A DNA stretch of 64,000 nt from Zygnema cylindricum (Eukaryota > Streptophyta > Zygnematophyceae > Zygnematales > Zygnemataceae), in assembly GCA_037447655.1 (NCBI GenBank), contig JBBHKE010002011.1, positions 98,334-162,333 on the forward strand, given 5' to 3'. The notes below the pieces were generated by a model. The model saw only the letters and a list, made by a program, of their open reading frames with translations. It ran no database searches and was not told the origin of the DNA. Shown one piece after another: positions 1-11,239 of this stretch (its first letter is position 1; each line of letters opens with the position of its first letter). Both the position numbers and the translations under genes were made by a program.

Positions 1-1967
1 AATCGGGTCTTGTAGCGCTCGATTGTGTTATCTAGGTTCAGTTCTAATTTGAAAACCCACTTACAAATGATTGGTTTTCAGTTAGGTGGACAATCCACCA
101 GCTCCCAAGTATCGGCTGCCATAATTGAGGCCATCTCCTCATTGATGGCAATCTTCCACCGATTTCTTTCTGGACAAGTCATCGCCTCTCCATAAGTTTG
201 AGGTTCATCTTGATGAGATAGTTTTGTTACCTTGTTATTAACCTATTTTTCTTGCAATCTTTTGCTACTTCTCCTTCCCCCCTCAAAATTTGAGGCCGGA
301 ATAGATGGTTTTCGTGGATTTTTTTGAATAATATCAGCTTCTCCCCTCTCATTTGATTTCGAATCAATTTCCACCACGTCTTCGGCTTCGGGTAGAGTTG
401 TCATTGGAGTTTCCACAGTCGAGTCCTTTTCGGTCTGATTTGTACTTGCAAGAATGTCATCTTCTCCAAAGCCTGGATAGTTAGGAAGCTCAAAGTCATC
501 GGAATTTTCTGAGTCAAATCTGATTTTTACTTACTTTGTATACTTGAAGGGATCCACAAACTTTTCTTCATCCATAACTACTAGATGCTTTACTAAGATT
601 ATATCTTCCCATTTTAGATCATAAACTCTATATCCTTTAACATCCTCATCATATCCTAATAAGTATCCCGGTTTTCCTTTAGGATCTAGCTTCCATTTAG
701 ATCGATCTGTATCTAGACTGAATAATTAACTGTCGAAAACCTTTAAGTGAGATATGTCTGGATTCTAGATTGTCAATCTCTCATAAGGTGTTTGATCTTT
801 TATAGCTGAAGTAAGAACTCTATTTTTGAGGTAATTAGCACAGTTCATTGCTTCTACCCAAAACCTTTTTCCTATCTTTTTATCAGACAACATACTTCTA
901 GCACTATCACTTAGTGAAATATTTAACCTTTGAGCTACCCCATTATGTTCTGGCTTTTCTGGAATTGTCTTTTGGTGTTGGACCCCATCTTCTTTCAAAA
1001 AATCATCAAACTGGTTAGAAGTATACTCTCCTCCATTGTCACTCCTTACTCTCTTGATTCGAGTTTCATGGAGTTTTTCACTCCATGCTTTATATTGTCT
1101 AAAGCAATCCTGAGCTTTTGACTTATTTTTCAAAAAATACACCCGAGAATAACGAGACCAATCATTAGTGATAGTCATCATAAATCTCTTCCCCCCCAGT
1201 GAGGGCACTCTAGCTTGTCGCGAAATATCTTTGTGTACTAAATCTATAGTTTTTTCTCCCTTATAGGTGGTTGTTTTAGGAAAGGGTAATCTGTGTGTTT
1301 TACCTTGAGCACATCCACTACAATCACTTATATTATCACTCTCACTGAACTTAATCCCTTCCACCACTCCCATCTTTTTCATCTCTCTTAACTTATCTAG
1401 ATTCACATGCCCAAGCCTCTTATGCCACATCATAATATCATGAACAGTTGCATCATAAAATTTCTTTGTTGCATTACTTCAAATCAGCCTAAACATCCCA
1501 TGGCTACCATTCTCAACAATGAAATACACATCCTCCTCAAAACTAGCAGTAAAGACTCATTCCCTAATGCTAGTTAAAAAACTCTTATCATCTAATACAG
1601 ATGTAGAGATGAAGTTTTTGTTTAGCTCCAAAATAAACAATATATCGGAGAATGTTACTATGGATGTCTTTCCTTCTACTAACACTTACACATCTACCGA
1701 TCCTACAAGAGTAGTGGTAACTATCCTCCCATCCCTATACTCAATCTCTACGGTGAGAATCTTTCTTATCTTAGTGAATAAGTGCGTATCCTTACACATG
1801 TGCATGGAGGTACCTGAATCTATAATCCAACTTGCTTCACCTTTTAATCCACCGTAAGCAAATTTCTGCCTTAGTGGAATTTCGACCTCGGTTTTCTCCT
1901 CCAACTCTTGATCCAAAAAGAGCTCATCGTCCTCGTCCTTAGATTCCGCCTCATGTTCATTTGTCAC
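1..1967 (-). pseudogene. pol: pol of copia A1: protease, integrase, start of RT (broken)
   Basis: Protease is seen at 1967-1686 with the active-site motif DSGTS. The pre-integrase HHCC finger (MWHKRLGH ... CSGCAQGK) and integrase core follow at 1433-765. The first catalytic Asp (HKDIS) and second (SDNGGEY) are present, but the catalytic Glu of the VAER block is Gln (VAQR). Stops and frameshifts separate the blocks. From about 500 to 1 the frame holds the linker and the start of RT (KWVFKLKLN-type). Degraded and non-functional. Confidence 0.88.
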
Positions 1968-1999
1968 AAGGGCCTTTTTCTTTCCTCAAGAGGTACCAC

Positions 2000-2978
2000 C
2001 AATTTGCCCCTCATTTGAACGAAGCTCGGTTAGCTTAGTGCATTCTGCCATATAGTGCCCGGTTTCTTACAAAAATGACATAAACCTTTTGGAGCCCTTG
2101 GTCCGAACCTGTCGGTCTAATGTTTTTGCTCCCTCTCGCCAGGGTTTCCAACCGATTTCCGAAAATCCGTGTTCCTCTAATCATTCGCAATTGCAAAGGC
2201 TTGCCCACTCTTTCCTCCCCTTCAAAACTCAATCGTATTCTCCAGAACAAGAATCATCCCTAACTCTGAGTTCATTATCCACCTTGAGTCCAGCAAGTCC
2301 TACACACAGTTGACTATGTTCTCAAACTCATTGGGTAAGTTTCATCAGTAAACAGCTAACCTTTTCTTTTTCACTAAATTTTTTTCTCGCTCTCTCTAGC
2401 TCCATGAAGAGTGTAGCAATCTCATTGCAAAAATCCAACATCTTCCCCCCTTTGTATACATACTCTTTAACTTTCTGATCACCCAACTATTGTTGATGAA
2501 TCGTACCACTTCAGTACATCTCTAAGAAAGCCATCCAAAGATCGGATGCCCTTTCTACTTGCAAATGAGGACATGCAAGTCCTTGAGTGAGATGGCGTAG
2601 GATGAAGTGCATTGCCACCATATTGTTAAAGTCCCAAGTTTCAGTATCATTCTCCTCGTTGCTCCGAATAGGTGACATGAATGTCGAACCACCTACTATT
2701 GGTGTGGTCTTCTCCTTCTCTTTTCCTTTGTCCACCACCTCTCCTTCCTTTGTCTCTTTCGTTGAAGGTGGATCCTCTTTTCTGGTGAATCTGCTCCCTC
2801 TAAACCTTAGAGGGATTCCAAGAATTGATGGACTCCCCAACCGTCCACTCACTATCCCCCAAAACCTTGTTTCGCATAGAGCTCCTATCATTATACTTTC
2901 TCTGTATATGAAGCCAGTTCCATGAAAGATTGGTACTTTAGAGGGTGGGCCCATAACCTTAAACTGTGAGACCTCCAT
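2000..2978 (-). pseudogene. gag: gag of copia A1 (broken)
   Basis: Copia-type Gag (UBN2/Retrotran_gag family), the nucleocapsid precursor. The ATG at 2978 lies inside the LTR; the first residues run through the primer site into VMGPP. The reading frame stays open for 155 residues to 2511, then shifts. Family A Gag carries an extra basic/acidic linker of roughly 60 residues after the first tryptophan-rich block, absent from families B and C. A CX2CX4HX4C zinc knuckle is recognisable near 2040-2085 but is split by a one-base frameshift after the second cysteine. Neighbour downstream is protease at about 1967. Confidence 0.85.
2946..2958 (-). promoter_or_regulatory. Primer-binding site, half-tRNA(iMet) type, copia A1
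   Basis: The minus strand reads GGTTATGGGCCCA, complementary to the anticodon arm of initiator methionine tRNA. This is the primer site type of Drosophila copia, where a cut 5' half of tRNA(iMet) primes reverse transcription. It directly follows the LTR end and is also in the gag reading frame (Val-Met-Gly-Pro). Confidence 0.85.
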
Positions 2979-4029
2979 AAGTCCTAAGAATGGACAACTT
3001 TCAAGAAGCCTATAAGATAACCCTGACCCCTTTGTGTTTCAGCAAGAATAACAGCCTCCCTGGCAAACTAAAACTCTGACCATCTTCACCTTTGTGAAGG
3101 CAAGACCTCGTGAGTTCATAGCAAAAAAAATCTAAGAATTTGCTTCCCTGAGCAGTAAGTTATGGAGGGTCAAAGTTGACCTTTTGTATAGAAGCCCTCT
3201 AAGAGAGAGGGTTTTATCTCCTAATTTTTCTAAGTCCTATCTCTCTCACACACTCTATCAACTGATGTATGGAGCCAATCATATTACACTTTTATACACA
3301 AAAGTATGGCTGTTGGTAAACTTTCTGTACGAACACTATACCACATGGCCTAAATGTCGACACGTGGTATTTTTGGAATTGCTCCCTAAATCCTCAGAGA
3401 TGGCGCGATCTAATGCTATTCCGCCACGTGTCACCTGATGTGGCGATAACCAAAAACCGCCAAAATCCTCTTTCGCGATCTTGGCGTTCATTCCGGCTGT
3501 CCAATTAAATTCACATTTAATCGTAGTCGGAATAAATACCTGCGCGGTATTTGTTTCGCTAAAAAAACAAATGTGGGGTATTTGTTTCTTATCCGTTCTG
3601 TAAACCGTACTTTTACATTACTGGATCTATGTATCTCGTAATCATTTTCAGTTAAATGAATTATCTTACGCGGTAATGTTTAACTAAATATTTAACCCTA
3701 TAGTACGTAACACTAGGTCTAGACTTAACGGATAAGGCTACCGGCTACCGGGTGCTTACCTATCGGCAGGTCCCAAGATCACACATATCCTGGGTCAGCA
3801 CACATATCCTTTTAGTAAATAAACCCCTAACGGTAAATAAACTAATATATATTTCTCGTAACCCTCTGGATAGCCTAGGTAGCCATGGCTCTAGCCTCCT
3901 CTCCAATTTCTCAGTGAATGCGAGAAGTTTGAGAGTTGGAGAGAGAAGTTAGAGGTAGACTGCCTCGGCTTCTTTTTGTATTTCTATTTAGACTTAGAAA
4001 ATACTTCAAAAGGACCATTAATTTCTACA
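2960..4029 (-). repeat. 5' LTR of copia A1
   Basis: About 1,070 bp. In the element's own direction it begins TGTAGAAATT and ends near the gag ATG; the usual ...GAGTTTCA end is mutated here to ...CAGTTTA. It aligns along its length with LTRs at 33545-34607, 38921-40869, 47687-48736 and 48806-49853. It contains a G-box/ABRE (GACACGTGGC on the minus strand, 3423-3432), a tRNA-like module on the plus strand around 3716-3790, and a hairpin-prone tail (CTCTCCAA / TTGGAGAG) around 3900-3945. Open frames on the plus strand inside it are not genes. Confidence 0.88.
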
Positions 4030-4082
4030 TAAAGTTTGCACACTTATTAAGTCTTTGTACGGGCTGAAATAGACAATGGAAC

Positions 4083-5170
4083 AAAAAACTGGATGAATTT
4101 CTATCCAATGGGGGATATGTCAGAATACTCTCCGACCATTCTATTTATATGATATAGGATAAGCAGGGTGTGATTTTTATTGCCATCTATATAGATGACT
4201 TGCTGGTATTGAGTAAGTCTATAGAAAAGATCAATAAGATAAAGAAAGATCTGAGAAACAAATTTGATTTGAAAGATCTAAAAGATGCTAGATAGATTTT
4301 AGGAATTTAGATGGAAAGCGATAAAGAGAAAAGAATAATTAGATTAACTCAAAAAGAGGCAATTGGAAATATGTTATAAAAAATTCAAATGGGTAATGCA
4401 ATCAATTGTACAACGCCTATGGAATTCAACAAATTAAGTCATGGGAGTGTAGAAAGAGGTGTTTGTGTGTGAAAAATGAGCCCAGAAGGTGACAATTTAT
4501 AAAGTCAATTCTATATAGACATGTAGGAGGTCTGATTTTACTTTATGAATTGTACTTAGCAATTTAACTACAGGAGTTGAGTTCAGCAGTTGAGTACGAC
4601 TGGCTCAACAGGAGCCTTAATGATCATAGATAAAACTGGAGAACAGAGGGTTGCGAGAATTTGATAGAAATAGGATCTTTGGCTGCATCTAGAGGAGAAC
4701 ACTGGACATCACCACTTAGAAGATCTAACTATGGGGATGCTTCATGAGGAGGTGTACATCGAGATATGTTTTGTTTATTGGGAATGGCATTGCCGTAGGA
4801 GTGGTGGTAAAAAGTGGTGCTGCGCGTTAATATAAAGTTGAGCGGCCTTGGGTTTGATACCAAATACCCGATGTGTTAAATTATTTTTGCAGAACTTGGG
4901 ATTATGAAGGTTGTAATTCAGAAAGTATCTTGTGATAACCAAGTTGTCAATGAAATTGCAGCCAATCCAAATCACCCTTTCTAAGCTAAGCATATAGATA
5001 TACACTAAGATTTTTAAGAGAAAAGGTTGAAAAAAAAATTGTGAGTTTGGAGTATAAACAAGATAAAGAAATAGTGGCAGATATCATAAGAAAGCTAGTC
5101 CCATCCCCTAAACTAAAATTTTGTAGGGAAATGTGTGGACTTAAAGAAAAATTACTAGAAGACAAGGGGA
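4083..5170 (+). pseudogene. pol: Highly degenerate copia reverse transcriptase/RNase H remnant
   Basis: With several stops and shifts tolerated, the plus strand gives RT motifs (KLDEFL, DHSIYM, the catalytic block read as YIDDLLVLSKS near 4190, then RLTQKEAIGNML), then RNase H motifs near 4915-5130 (SCDNQVVNEIAANP, AKHIDIH, EYKQDKEIVADII). The order is that of the C-terminal half of copia Pol. It ends in a polypurine tract (AAGGGGAGTGT, about 5164-5174), as in the other copies here. Older than the other copies, judging by the density of stops. Confidence 0.75.
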
Positions 5171-5171
5171 G

Positions 5172-5640
5172 TGTTGAAATCTGATGTGTATTGTATTTTT
5201 TTAGGTCATAAATTAGCAAAATTAAAGGGTCATATTTGGCATTTAGGTTCTCCCTTTGTTGGCGTATACCAACACTATAACTTTACAAGTGGTCAAAAAG
5301 AGTCACTCAAGTGGCTATATTCTTTTGGAAGATTTAGGGATTTTTACGGTCGAACGATAGAGAATTCGAGGGTGTTTTTGTTAGTAAAAAGTTCTAAGGA
5401 ATGCCTCAAAAGACCGAGGAAATTATGAGATTCGAATTTTGACGTCCTTTGGAAATCAAAATTCTTATGGGCAGCAATAAAAAAAAGTTGGCGACTCAAA
5501 ATGTTACAAAAATTAATAAACTAATTTTTGCGTGGTAAAAAGTATGATGATACGGAGGGTGTTCCTATCTACCCAACGATGTGTCACGAGCTGAAACTCG
5601 ACAAGAAATGGCCAAATTACAACATTTTGAGATTTTCAGT
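5172..5640 (+). other. Probable 3' LTR start of the degenerate copia; otherwise unassigned
   Basis: Directly after the polypurine tract the sequence begins TGTTGAAATC, like other copia LTRs in this window (TGTTG start). I could not find a matching LTR end; CCAACA at 5269-5274 would give only about 100 bp and may be coincidence. The rest, AT-rich, shows no gene. Confidence 0.35.
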
Positions 5641-5854
5641 AAAAAAAAACAATGTAGGAAATTTGGCTAAGTACCACAAGCCGTGTGCGCCAAGTCAAAG
5701 GCGATCGAATTTTTGAGGGATATTGCTTATATTCAGTTGAGATTACACCGCCAAACTTTTGGGATAAAATGATTCGGACATTGCATTGAATTATAGTTTT
5801 GCAACTTTCCTAGACAAGTGATAATACACATCATTTCCCCAAGAAAATATCTGT

Positions 5855-6340
5855 ACCAAATTTTGCATTTGATGGCGTAATTTGAATACCATATCTGAAA
5901 ATAACCTCACTGTAACGAAATTGACTCTATCTCGACATCGCATTTTTTGCAAAAACGAGCTAAATTTGGACGTATGCGGAGCATTTGTTTTACCGTAGCT
6001 AATTTTGTAATACCTCCAATTATTTTCTTGGTATTCAAAAAAAAACCATAGTCGAATGCTTGAAGTTTGTAACATTGATTTATTAGTAAAATACCGTCTC
6101 ATTATCATCTTCAATTGCCATGAAATAAATTGGTGGCCATGGGAAGATACTCTGCTGATGGTACATAAAATGATACCTCTTTCATCCAAAACATTCTGAA
6201 CAAACCAATCCAATCTATCCCAGATTTCGCATTTGAAGGCGACCTTGAATATTGTATCGGAATAAGACGCACTTTTATCAAAATATAGCTCATTTCAATA
6301 TCGCATTTTTTGTGAACACCAGCTCAACATTTGGTTGTAT
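5855..6340. repeat. Two ~120-bp direct repeats, ~363 bp apart
   Basis: About 5855-5975 and 6218-6338 share the order CATTTGAWGGCG ... ATCGCATTTTTTG ... GAGCTMAATTTGG. Diverged by roughly a quarter by eye. Probably spacer subrepeats. Confidence 0.55.
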
Positions 6341-6929
6341 TCAGGCATTAGCTTGTTACAAAGAGCATCATTGAATACCACCTAATTCTGACCTGATATA
6401 ATCAAAAAATCCCATATTGATTTGTTTCAAGTCTTTTAAACCGTGTCTTAGCCCTATACGTTGTCGAAGAATCATCTTCAAATGCCAAATTTGCCAAGCT
6501 TTTTGATATCGGTGGTTTTCACTTGGATAGGTATAATTTACTGGATGTCGGTGGTTTCAAACCACATTTTTTGCCTATTTCTATACTTATCCTTGGAGGG
6601 AACACGGTGTACGCAATCCAAAGTAGTTAACGAGATGGGGAAGTTTGGTTTTACGAAAAAAAATCAGGGAAATAAAAGGGGCGGGGGGGAGGGAAAAATA
6701 AAGTAATTCTTAAGATTTTCCATAAATAGTTTTCCCCCGCTCTCCCCTCTTTTTATCTTCGGCGTATTCTTCCTTATAGAAGGTCTTTAGGCGTTAATCA
6801 TCCCCTTTTCCACCATCCTCTAAACTTGGCCGTTTATCTGTTTTTTTTTACTCGGGTTATCTTTCGGTACTTATTCAAACTTTCGGATTTTTTTACTAAT
6901 CTCTTCTTCTTGACAAACATCATTAGGGT

Positions 6930-7640
6930 TTAACCTCCCTTGTCGTGGAAAACGCCTTTGACTTCATAAAACTTTTGCAAAGGCCCTAGAAATGGCCTAT
7001 GCATGAGAGAAAGGGCTCCTCAGAGTCAAAAGACTGGAAGATTGCAAACCAAATGCTAAAGCGAAGACAAAACCCGATCAAAATCATCCAAAATCACACA
7101 GGTTTTGGTACTTGGCCAAATTTTGAAGCCAACCTTGGGGCAAACCCCTCATAGTATTGAGGGGCTCCCCCCCACATAGTATAAAAATGTGCCAATCCGC
7201 GTCAGACCGCAAATAGACACGACAAAAAAAAGATAGAACACTTAGCCAATATTTCGAAGAGTTTTGACTCGGTGTACATGGATTCTGGATTTTAGCCAAA
7301 TTTTTGTTTTTTTGTTTTTTTATTTTTTTGTTGACTCGGATTATACTAATTTTGGTGCTTAGCCAAATGTAGATGTTTTCGACTCGACGACAAGGCCTCT
7401 ATGAAGTCAGGTTGCTTTAAGGTTGATTTCCGATGAAAAAAGAAATTAGGGTTTTGGAATCATGACGGGCAACCCTAATTTCGTTTTCTTGGAAAAGGTC
7501 TTTAGGGTTTACCCTTTTATGTCGAGGAAAACGTCTTTAATTTCATAAAACTTTTGCAGAGGCCCTAGAAATGGCCTAAGCTTAAGAGATAGGCCTCCTC
7601 AGCGGCAAAAGAACGGAAGATAACGGACCAAATGCAGAAC
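6930..7640. repeat. Two ~140-bp direct repeats, ~575 bp apart
   Basis: 6930-7075 and 7505-7640 share TCATAAAACTTTTGCA, AGGCCCTAGAAATGGCCTA and CTCCTCAG with the same spacing. The first copy is followed by the TTTGGTACTTGGCC phrase seen in the short tandem array at 8750-9050, on the opposite strand. Confidence 0.6.
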
Positions 7641-7935
7641 AAAATTTTTAAATGTGCCTTTTCTGCAAAAAACGCTCTAGAGTGTGCCTAAACGGCCATA
7701 AAAGGCTTCCTCGATGGCATAAGGCCGGAGAAATGTTGCCAAAATTCTTGGGGCAAACGACTTTGCATCGGCGTAACCGCGGTCTTACTTCTCCAAAATG
7801 ACCGCCTTGGGGCAAACGCCCCCAGTATTGAGGGACTCCTCCCTCTACAAAACAAAAAAGGACAAATGTGCGTCGGACAACAAATTGACACGTCAAAAAA
7901 AAGATAGAACACAAAGACAAAATTTCGAAAAATAT
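7640..7935 (-). repeat. Inverted copy of the ~270-bp spacer repeat
   Basis: The reverse complement aligns with the two direct copies at 8130-8665: landmarks TTGACACG, GAGTCCCTCAATACT, GAAGTAAGACCGCGG, GCATCGGCGTAAC and AGGCTTCC occur in mirrored order. A shorter inverted piece is at about 7130-7225. The copies face each other across 7935-8130. Confidence 0.65.
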
Positions 7936-8129
7936 TAAACACCACAAAAGGTAAAATGCTATTTTTCAATGGGATTTAAGCGGATTTAAGCCTTTTATAG
8001 CTCGTTTGAAAGATGACAAAATTATCCACCCAACAAGCTATAATGGACTAAAATCAGCACAAGTCAGGCTAAGATATAGCATTTTACAATTTGCAGCATT
8101 GAAAAAATTCCCGAATTTTTCACATAGAG

Positions 8130-8665
8130 ATCTATCTTTTTTTTGTCGTGTCAATTTGCGGTCCGACGCACATTTGCACTTTTTTACCTAGGAGAGAGAG
8201 GAGTCCCTGAATACTGGGAGCGTGTTAGCCCTAAGACCATCATTTCAGAGAAGTAAGACCAGGGCTACGCCGATGCAAAGCTTTTGCCCCAAGCATTTTG
8301 GGAGAATTTTTCTGGCCTTATGCCATCGAGGAAGCCTTTTATGGGTGCTTAGGCACCATTCGGAGCGTTTTTGGCAGAATAGGCACATTTTAAAATTTTC
8401 AGCATTGAAATATATCCCGTTTTTTTCACTAATTGTTCTATCTTGTTTTTGTAGTGTCAATTTGCTATTCGACACACATTTGCACTTTTTACCTAATAGA
8501 GGGAGGAGTCCCTCAATACTAGAAGGGCATTTGTACCAAGGTGGTCATTTTGGAGAAGTAAGACCGCGGTTACGCCGATGCAAAGGCGTTTGCCCTAAGC
8601 ATTTTGGGAGTATTTCTTCGGCCTTATGCCAACGAGGAAGCCTTTTATTGACGATTGGGCCACCT
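8130..8665 (+). repeat. Two tandem ~270-bp spacer repeats
   Basis: 8130-8400 and 8400-8665 run in parallel: TCTATCTTTTTTTTG, GTGTCAATTTGC, ACACATTTGCACTTTTT, GAGGAGTCCCT, AGTAAGACCRSGG, GCCGATGCAAAG, TTGCCCYAAGCATTTTGGG, GGCCTTATGCC and GAGGAAGCCTTTTAT appear in the same order and spacing. Reading frames across them are not conserved between copies, which argues against coding. Confidence 0.7.
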
Positions 8666-8749
8666 TTCAAGCTTTTGCCAAAGCTCAAAATACAAGTTAG
8701 AGGTGTTTTTCCCATGGTAAAACCACACTTTGGGTCGCCAATGGGGAGC

Positions 8750-9050
8750 GGCGTGTACAGAATGGAAATCTTGGCTAAGTGTTGTACGCCAAGTGTTTAA
8801 TTTTGGCAAACTAACCGAACATGTGTACGCTGAGTCAATAAACTTCGAAGTTTTGGCGAAGGACTGGAATCCGTGTATGCCGAATCCGTGTACACCGAGT
8901 AAAAATACTTCAAAAATTTGGCTAAGTCTTGGAACCAGTGTATGCCGACTCAAAAATGCTCTAAATTTGGATAAGTACCGGAATACGTGTAGGCCGAATC
9001 AAAAAACTTCATAATTTGGCTAAGTACTCTATCTTTTTTTTAACGTGTCA
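8750..9050 (+). repeat. Short tandem array, unit ~50-60 bp
   Basis: At least five imperfect units with the skeleton AACTTC-AAATTTGGCTAAGTAC-GGAA-CGTGTA-GCCGA. The same words also occur singly at 5655-5700 and, inverted, near 7095-7120 and 7240-7390, tying the block together as one spacer-like region. Confidence 0.6.
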
Positions 9051-9329
9051 ATTTGCGGTCTGTCGTGCATTTGACATTTTTCATAAGGTATGGGATGAAG
9101 GGAGAAGGGAAAAAAAAAGTGATGGAAAGCGTTTTCCCTATGCCTATAAAGTGTCTGCTCAAAGGCGAAAAGCGTTTGCCCTTAGCTTTAAAAGCGTTTG
9201 CCCCAAGCTTGGAAAACATGAGTAAATGTGTGTTTCAACGATTGAAGGCGTATGCCCTAAGGTTTCTTTTGAAATCTGGGTTATTTCTCTGTTATAATGG
9301 TCACCCACCGCCATCACTTTCCCTTATGG

Positions 9330-10008
9330 CCACGGAGTAGTTAGCATTAAGCTCCGGTCGTCGACTCTCACTCAAATGTTCACACCACTTTTGGTTGCTC
9401 AGTTTTGAGCATGTAGTCTCCTGCCGTTTGCTTTTATCGATAGGTTCTCAACCTGTCTTGCTTGCGTCCGTGGGATTATCATAATTGTTATGGGTGACAG
9501 GGAAGCATGGGGCTTTCTTCTCGCGCCTCTCATTCGTGCATACCGTCTAAACGTTTGGGTCCGTTGTTGTGTCTCATATGATTTTTGATAAAAGGTTTTG
9601 GAGTTTGTGCTCATACACCATGTGAATAATTACTTTTCAATCATTGCAATCCCCACTCCTGGCGCACCGCACCCTTTTGGGCAACAAAAGGTACGCTCGG
9701 AGTTTGATTCTGCCAAGTGCGATCCAACATCGTCATCGACGGGCCTTGCAACGACTTGTTGTCTGGCAAGCGCCTCTTTGGTTATCACTTCACATGCGCC
9801 TATTTGGTTATCGCTGACCGATCGCAAGGAGGGTTTCCTCAAAAAGGTCCCACTTTGTTCCCTCTCTTCTATTTGAAGATGTTTTGCAATTGGAAGGTTG
9901 GTTGCCGTGACTCTTCACGAATGTGCACCAGACTGTTTTTTCAACACTTTTGGTTGATCGTGCCCCGTTTGAGATTCGTCTCACCTTTGACCATCAATAC
10001 GAAGGAGC
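9330..10008 (+). other. rDNA external transcribed spacer-like segment, copy 1
   Basis: Aligns over its full length with 11240-11927 (shared words: CTCACTCAAATGTTCACACC, GGTTCTCAACCTGTCTTGCT, GCACTCGGAGTTTGATT-like). Both copies end exactly where 18S rRNA begins, so they are best read as 5' ETS. It contains open frames on both strands, but these are not conserved between the copies. Confidence 0.65.
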
Positions 10009-10036
10009 TACCTGGTTGATCCTGCAAATAGTCATA
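10009..10036 (+). pseudogene. 18S rRNA 5' end fragment, copy 1 (about 28 nt)
   Basis: TACCTGGTTGATCCTGC followed by AGTCATA matches the universal start of eukaryotic 18S rRNA with few changes. Similarity stops after about 28 nt, close to the start of the A-like LTR at 10049. Confidence 0.75.
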
Positions 10037-10048
10037 AGGAGTGGGAGG

Positions 10049-11053
10049 TGTAGAAATCAAGAATTCATGATGTATTTAATAGGTTCTATTTTAAAAAAGG
10101 AAAAAGGTTAGATAACTTAGTTTGTCCTCCTTGATCTCTCTCTCTTTTAAGTTCCCACACTTCTAGTCACTGAAGACATAGGAGAGAGAGAGAGAGATGA
10201 GACCATGGTTTAGGGGAGCAGGGGTAGAAAGACAGAGGAGGATAAGAGTGACAAAGTTACTCTTACACAAAAAGGTGAGTCCTGTAGGGCTCGGACCTTT
10301 GACCGGTAGAGCTTGGCGTAACCGTCCACTCTAACCGGTAAGTGGTAGAAGATGGTTGAATTATATAGGGTTTGATATTTACTTCAAGTTGACAGTGTAC
10401 AATAATTTATTTAACTAGATTATAAAGACATAATATGACATAGAGTCAGTTGTACGATATCCAACACAAACAAATGTAATGGACATTTGTTTTCGACGGT
10501 CGACATTTTAAGCCGGTCTACATCGGACGGCTCGCATGCAAGTTGACATCCCTGAATAGAGAATTTGGCGGTTTTTGGACAAACCGTCACCGGATGACAC
10601 GTGGCAAACTCTTATTGGTTTGTGGAATTTGCGGAGAGCACCATAACGAGTTGAAAAGCAACATACGTCCCATTCTTGGCCATGTCGTACAATTATCGTA
10701 CAAAAGGTACCTTGGCTTGTGTACCTTACTGTACCATACATTTCTCTGATAAGATAAATTATTTAGTAGAAGTTGTTTAGAGAGGTGTTTTTGGACTTAG
10801 GAAAATTTGAGGTAGCCGCCACTCTTCAGAGTGTTTGTATAAAAAAAAAATGCTAACTTTGGCCTCATCAAATTAACTGCTTAGTTGAGCAAATTTGGAG
10901 TTTTATTTTGCGACTAACTCAGGGGAGTCAAGCCCTCAAAGGGGTGAGGAAATTCATATCTGTTAGGGTTCGGACTACTGGTTGTACTTCTGCAAAGTGA
11001 GTAATCATATTTTATCATAAAAGGCTTCAGTAGATAACTAATTTTGTGTGTCA
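10049..11053 (+). repeat. Solo LTR related to copia family A (subfamily A3)
   Basis: Begins TGTAGAAATC and ends ...TGTGTCA, about 1,005 bp. Reading 5'-3' it keeps the family A order: tail hairpin region, tRNA-like module (minus strand; A-box-like GGTTAGAGTGG and B-box-like GGTCCGAGCCC around 10290-10345), G-box GACACGTGGC (10596-10605), a GTACAAT-rich block near 10685, and a CTCAGGGGAG block near 10918. No coding region follows, so it is a solo LTR. Flanking 5-mers (GGAGG / ATGCC) do not match, so the ends or target duplication have decayed. Confidence 0.65.
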
Positions 11054-11239
11054 ATGCCGACCATAGAATTGCAGGAGGAAGGGAGAACAGAAGACATAAA
11101 AATGATGGACACTATTTTCAGCATGCTTCCAAAGCGTTTGCCCCAAGCTTGGAAAACGTGTGTTGCCAAAGATAGAACGTATTGCCCCGTGGTCCCATTT
11201 TTAGAAGATCTTGGATAGCTTATCGCTGTAACGATGCAC
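11054..11239 (+). other. Spacer remnant before ETS copy 2
   Basis: Contains GCGTTTGCCCCAAGCTTGG, identical to a phrase at about 9195-9215 before ETS copy 1. Probably the end of an intergenic spacer. No gene seen. Confidence 0.5.

Larger units (their letters stand above)
1..4029 (-). mobile_element. Ty1/copia element A1 (family A), 5' part, cut by window edge
   Basis: A minus-strand copia element. Reading from the right it has a 5' LTR (4029 to 2960), primer site, gag, protease, integrase and the first codons of reverse transcriptase at base 1; the rest lies outside the window. Order PR-IN-RT defines Ty1/copia. It is about 80-90% similar by eye to the complete family A copy at 33545-40869, which was used as guide. 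The coding region is broken by several frameshifts and stops, so it is not autonomous. The right target duplication would be the five bases after 4029; its partner is outside the window. Confidence 0.9.
5640..9330. repeat. rDNA intergenic-spacer-like satellite block
   Basis: No convincing gene. The stretch is built from several imperfect repeat families that keep reusing phrases such as 'ATTTGGCTAAGTAC', 'GGCGTTTGCCCC' and 'GTGTCAATTTGCGGTC'. It leads directly into two ETS-like segments and 18S rRNA starts at 10009 and 11928, the arrangement of an rDNA intergenic spacer. Sub-blocks are listed separately. Open frames here are overlapping, repetitive and unlike known proteins, so I read them as chance frames. 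Confidence 0.6.

Noticed and set aside
8222-8800. 192-codon open frame over the spacer repeats
   Set aside because: It crosses two tandem copies of a ~270-bp repeat and its mirror frames are also open; repetition rather than coding explains it.
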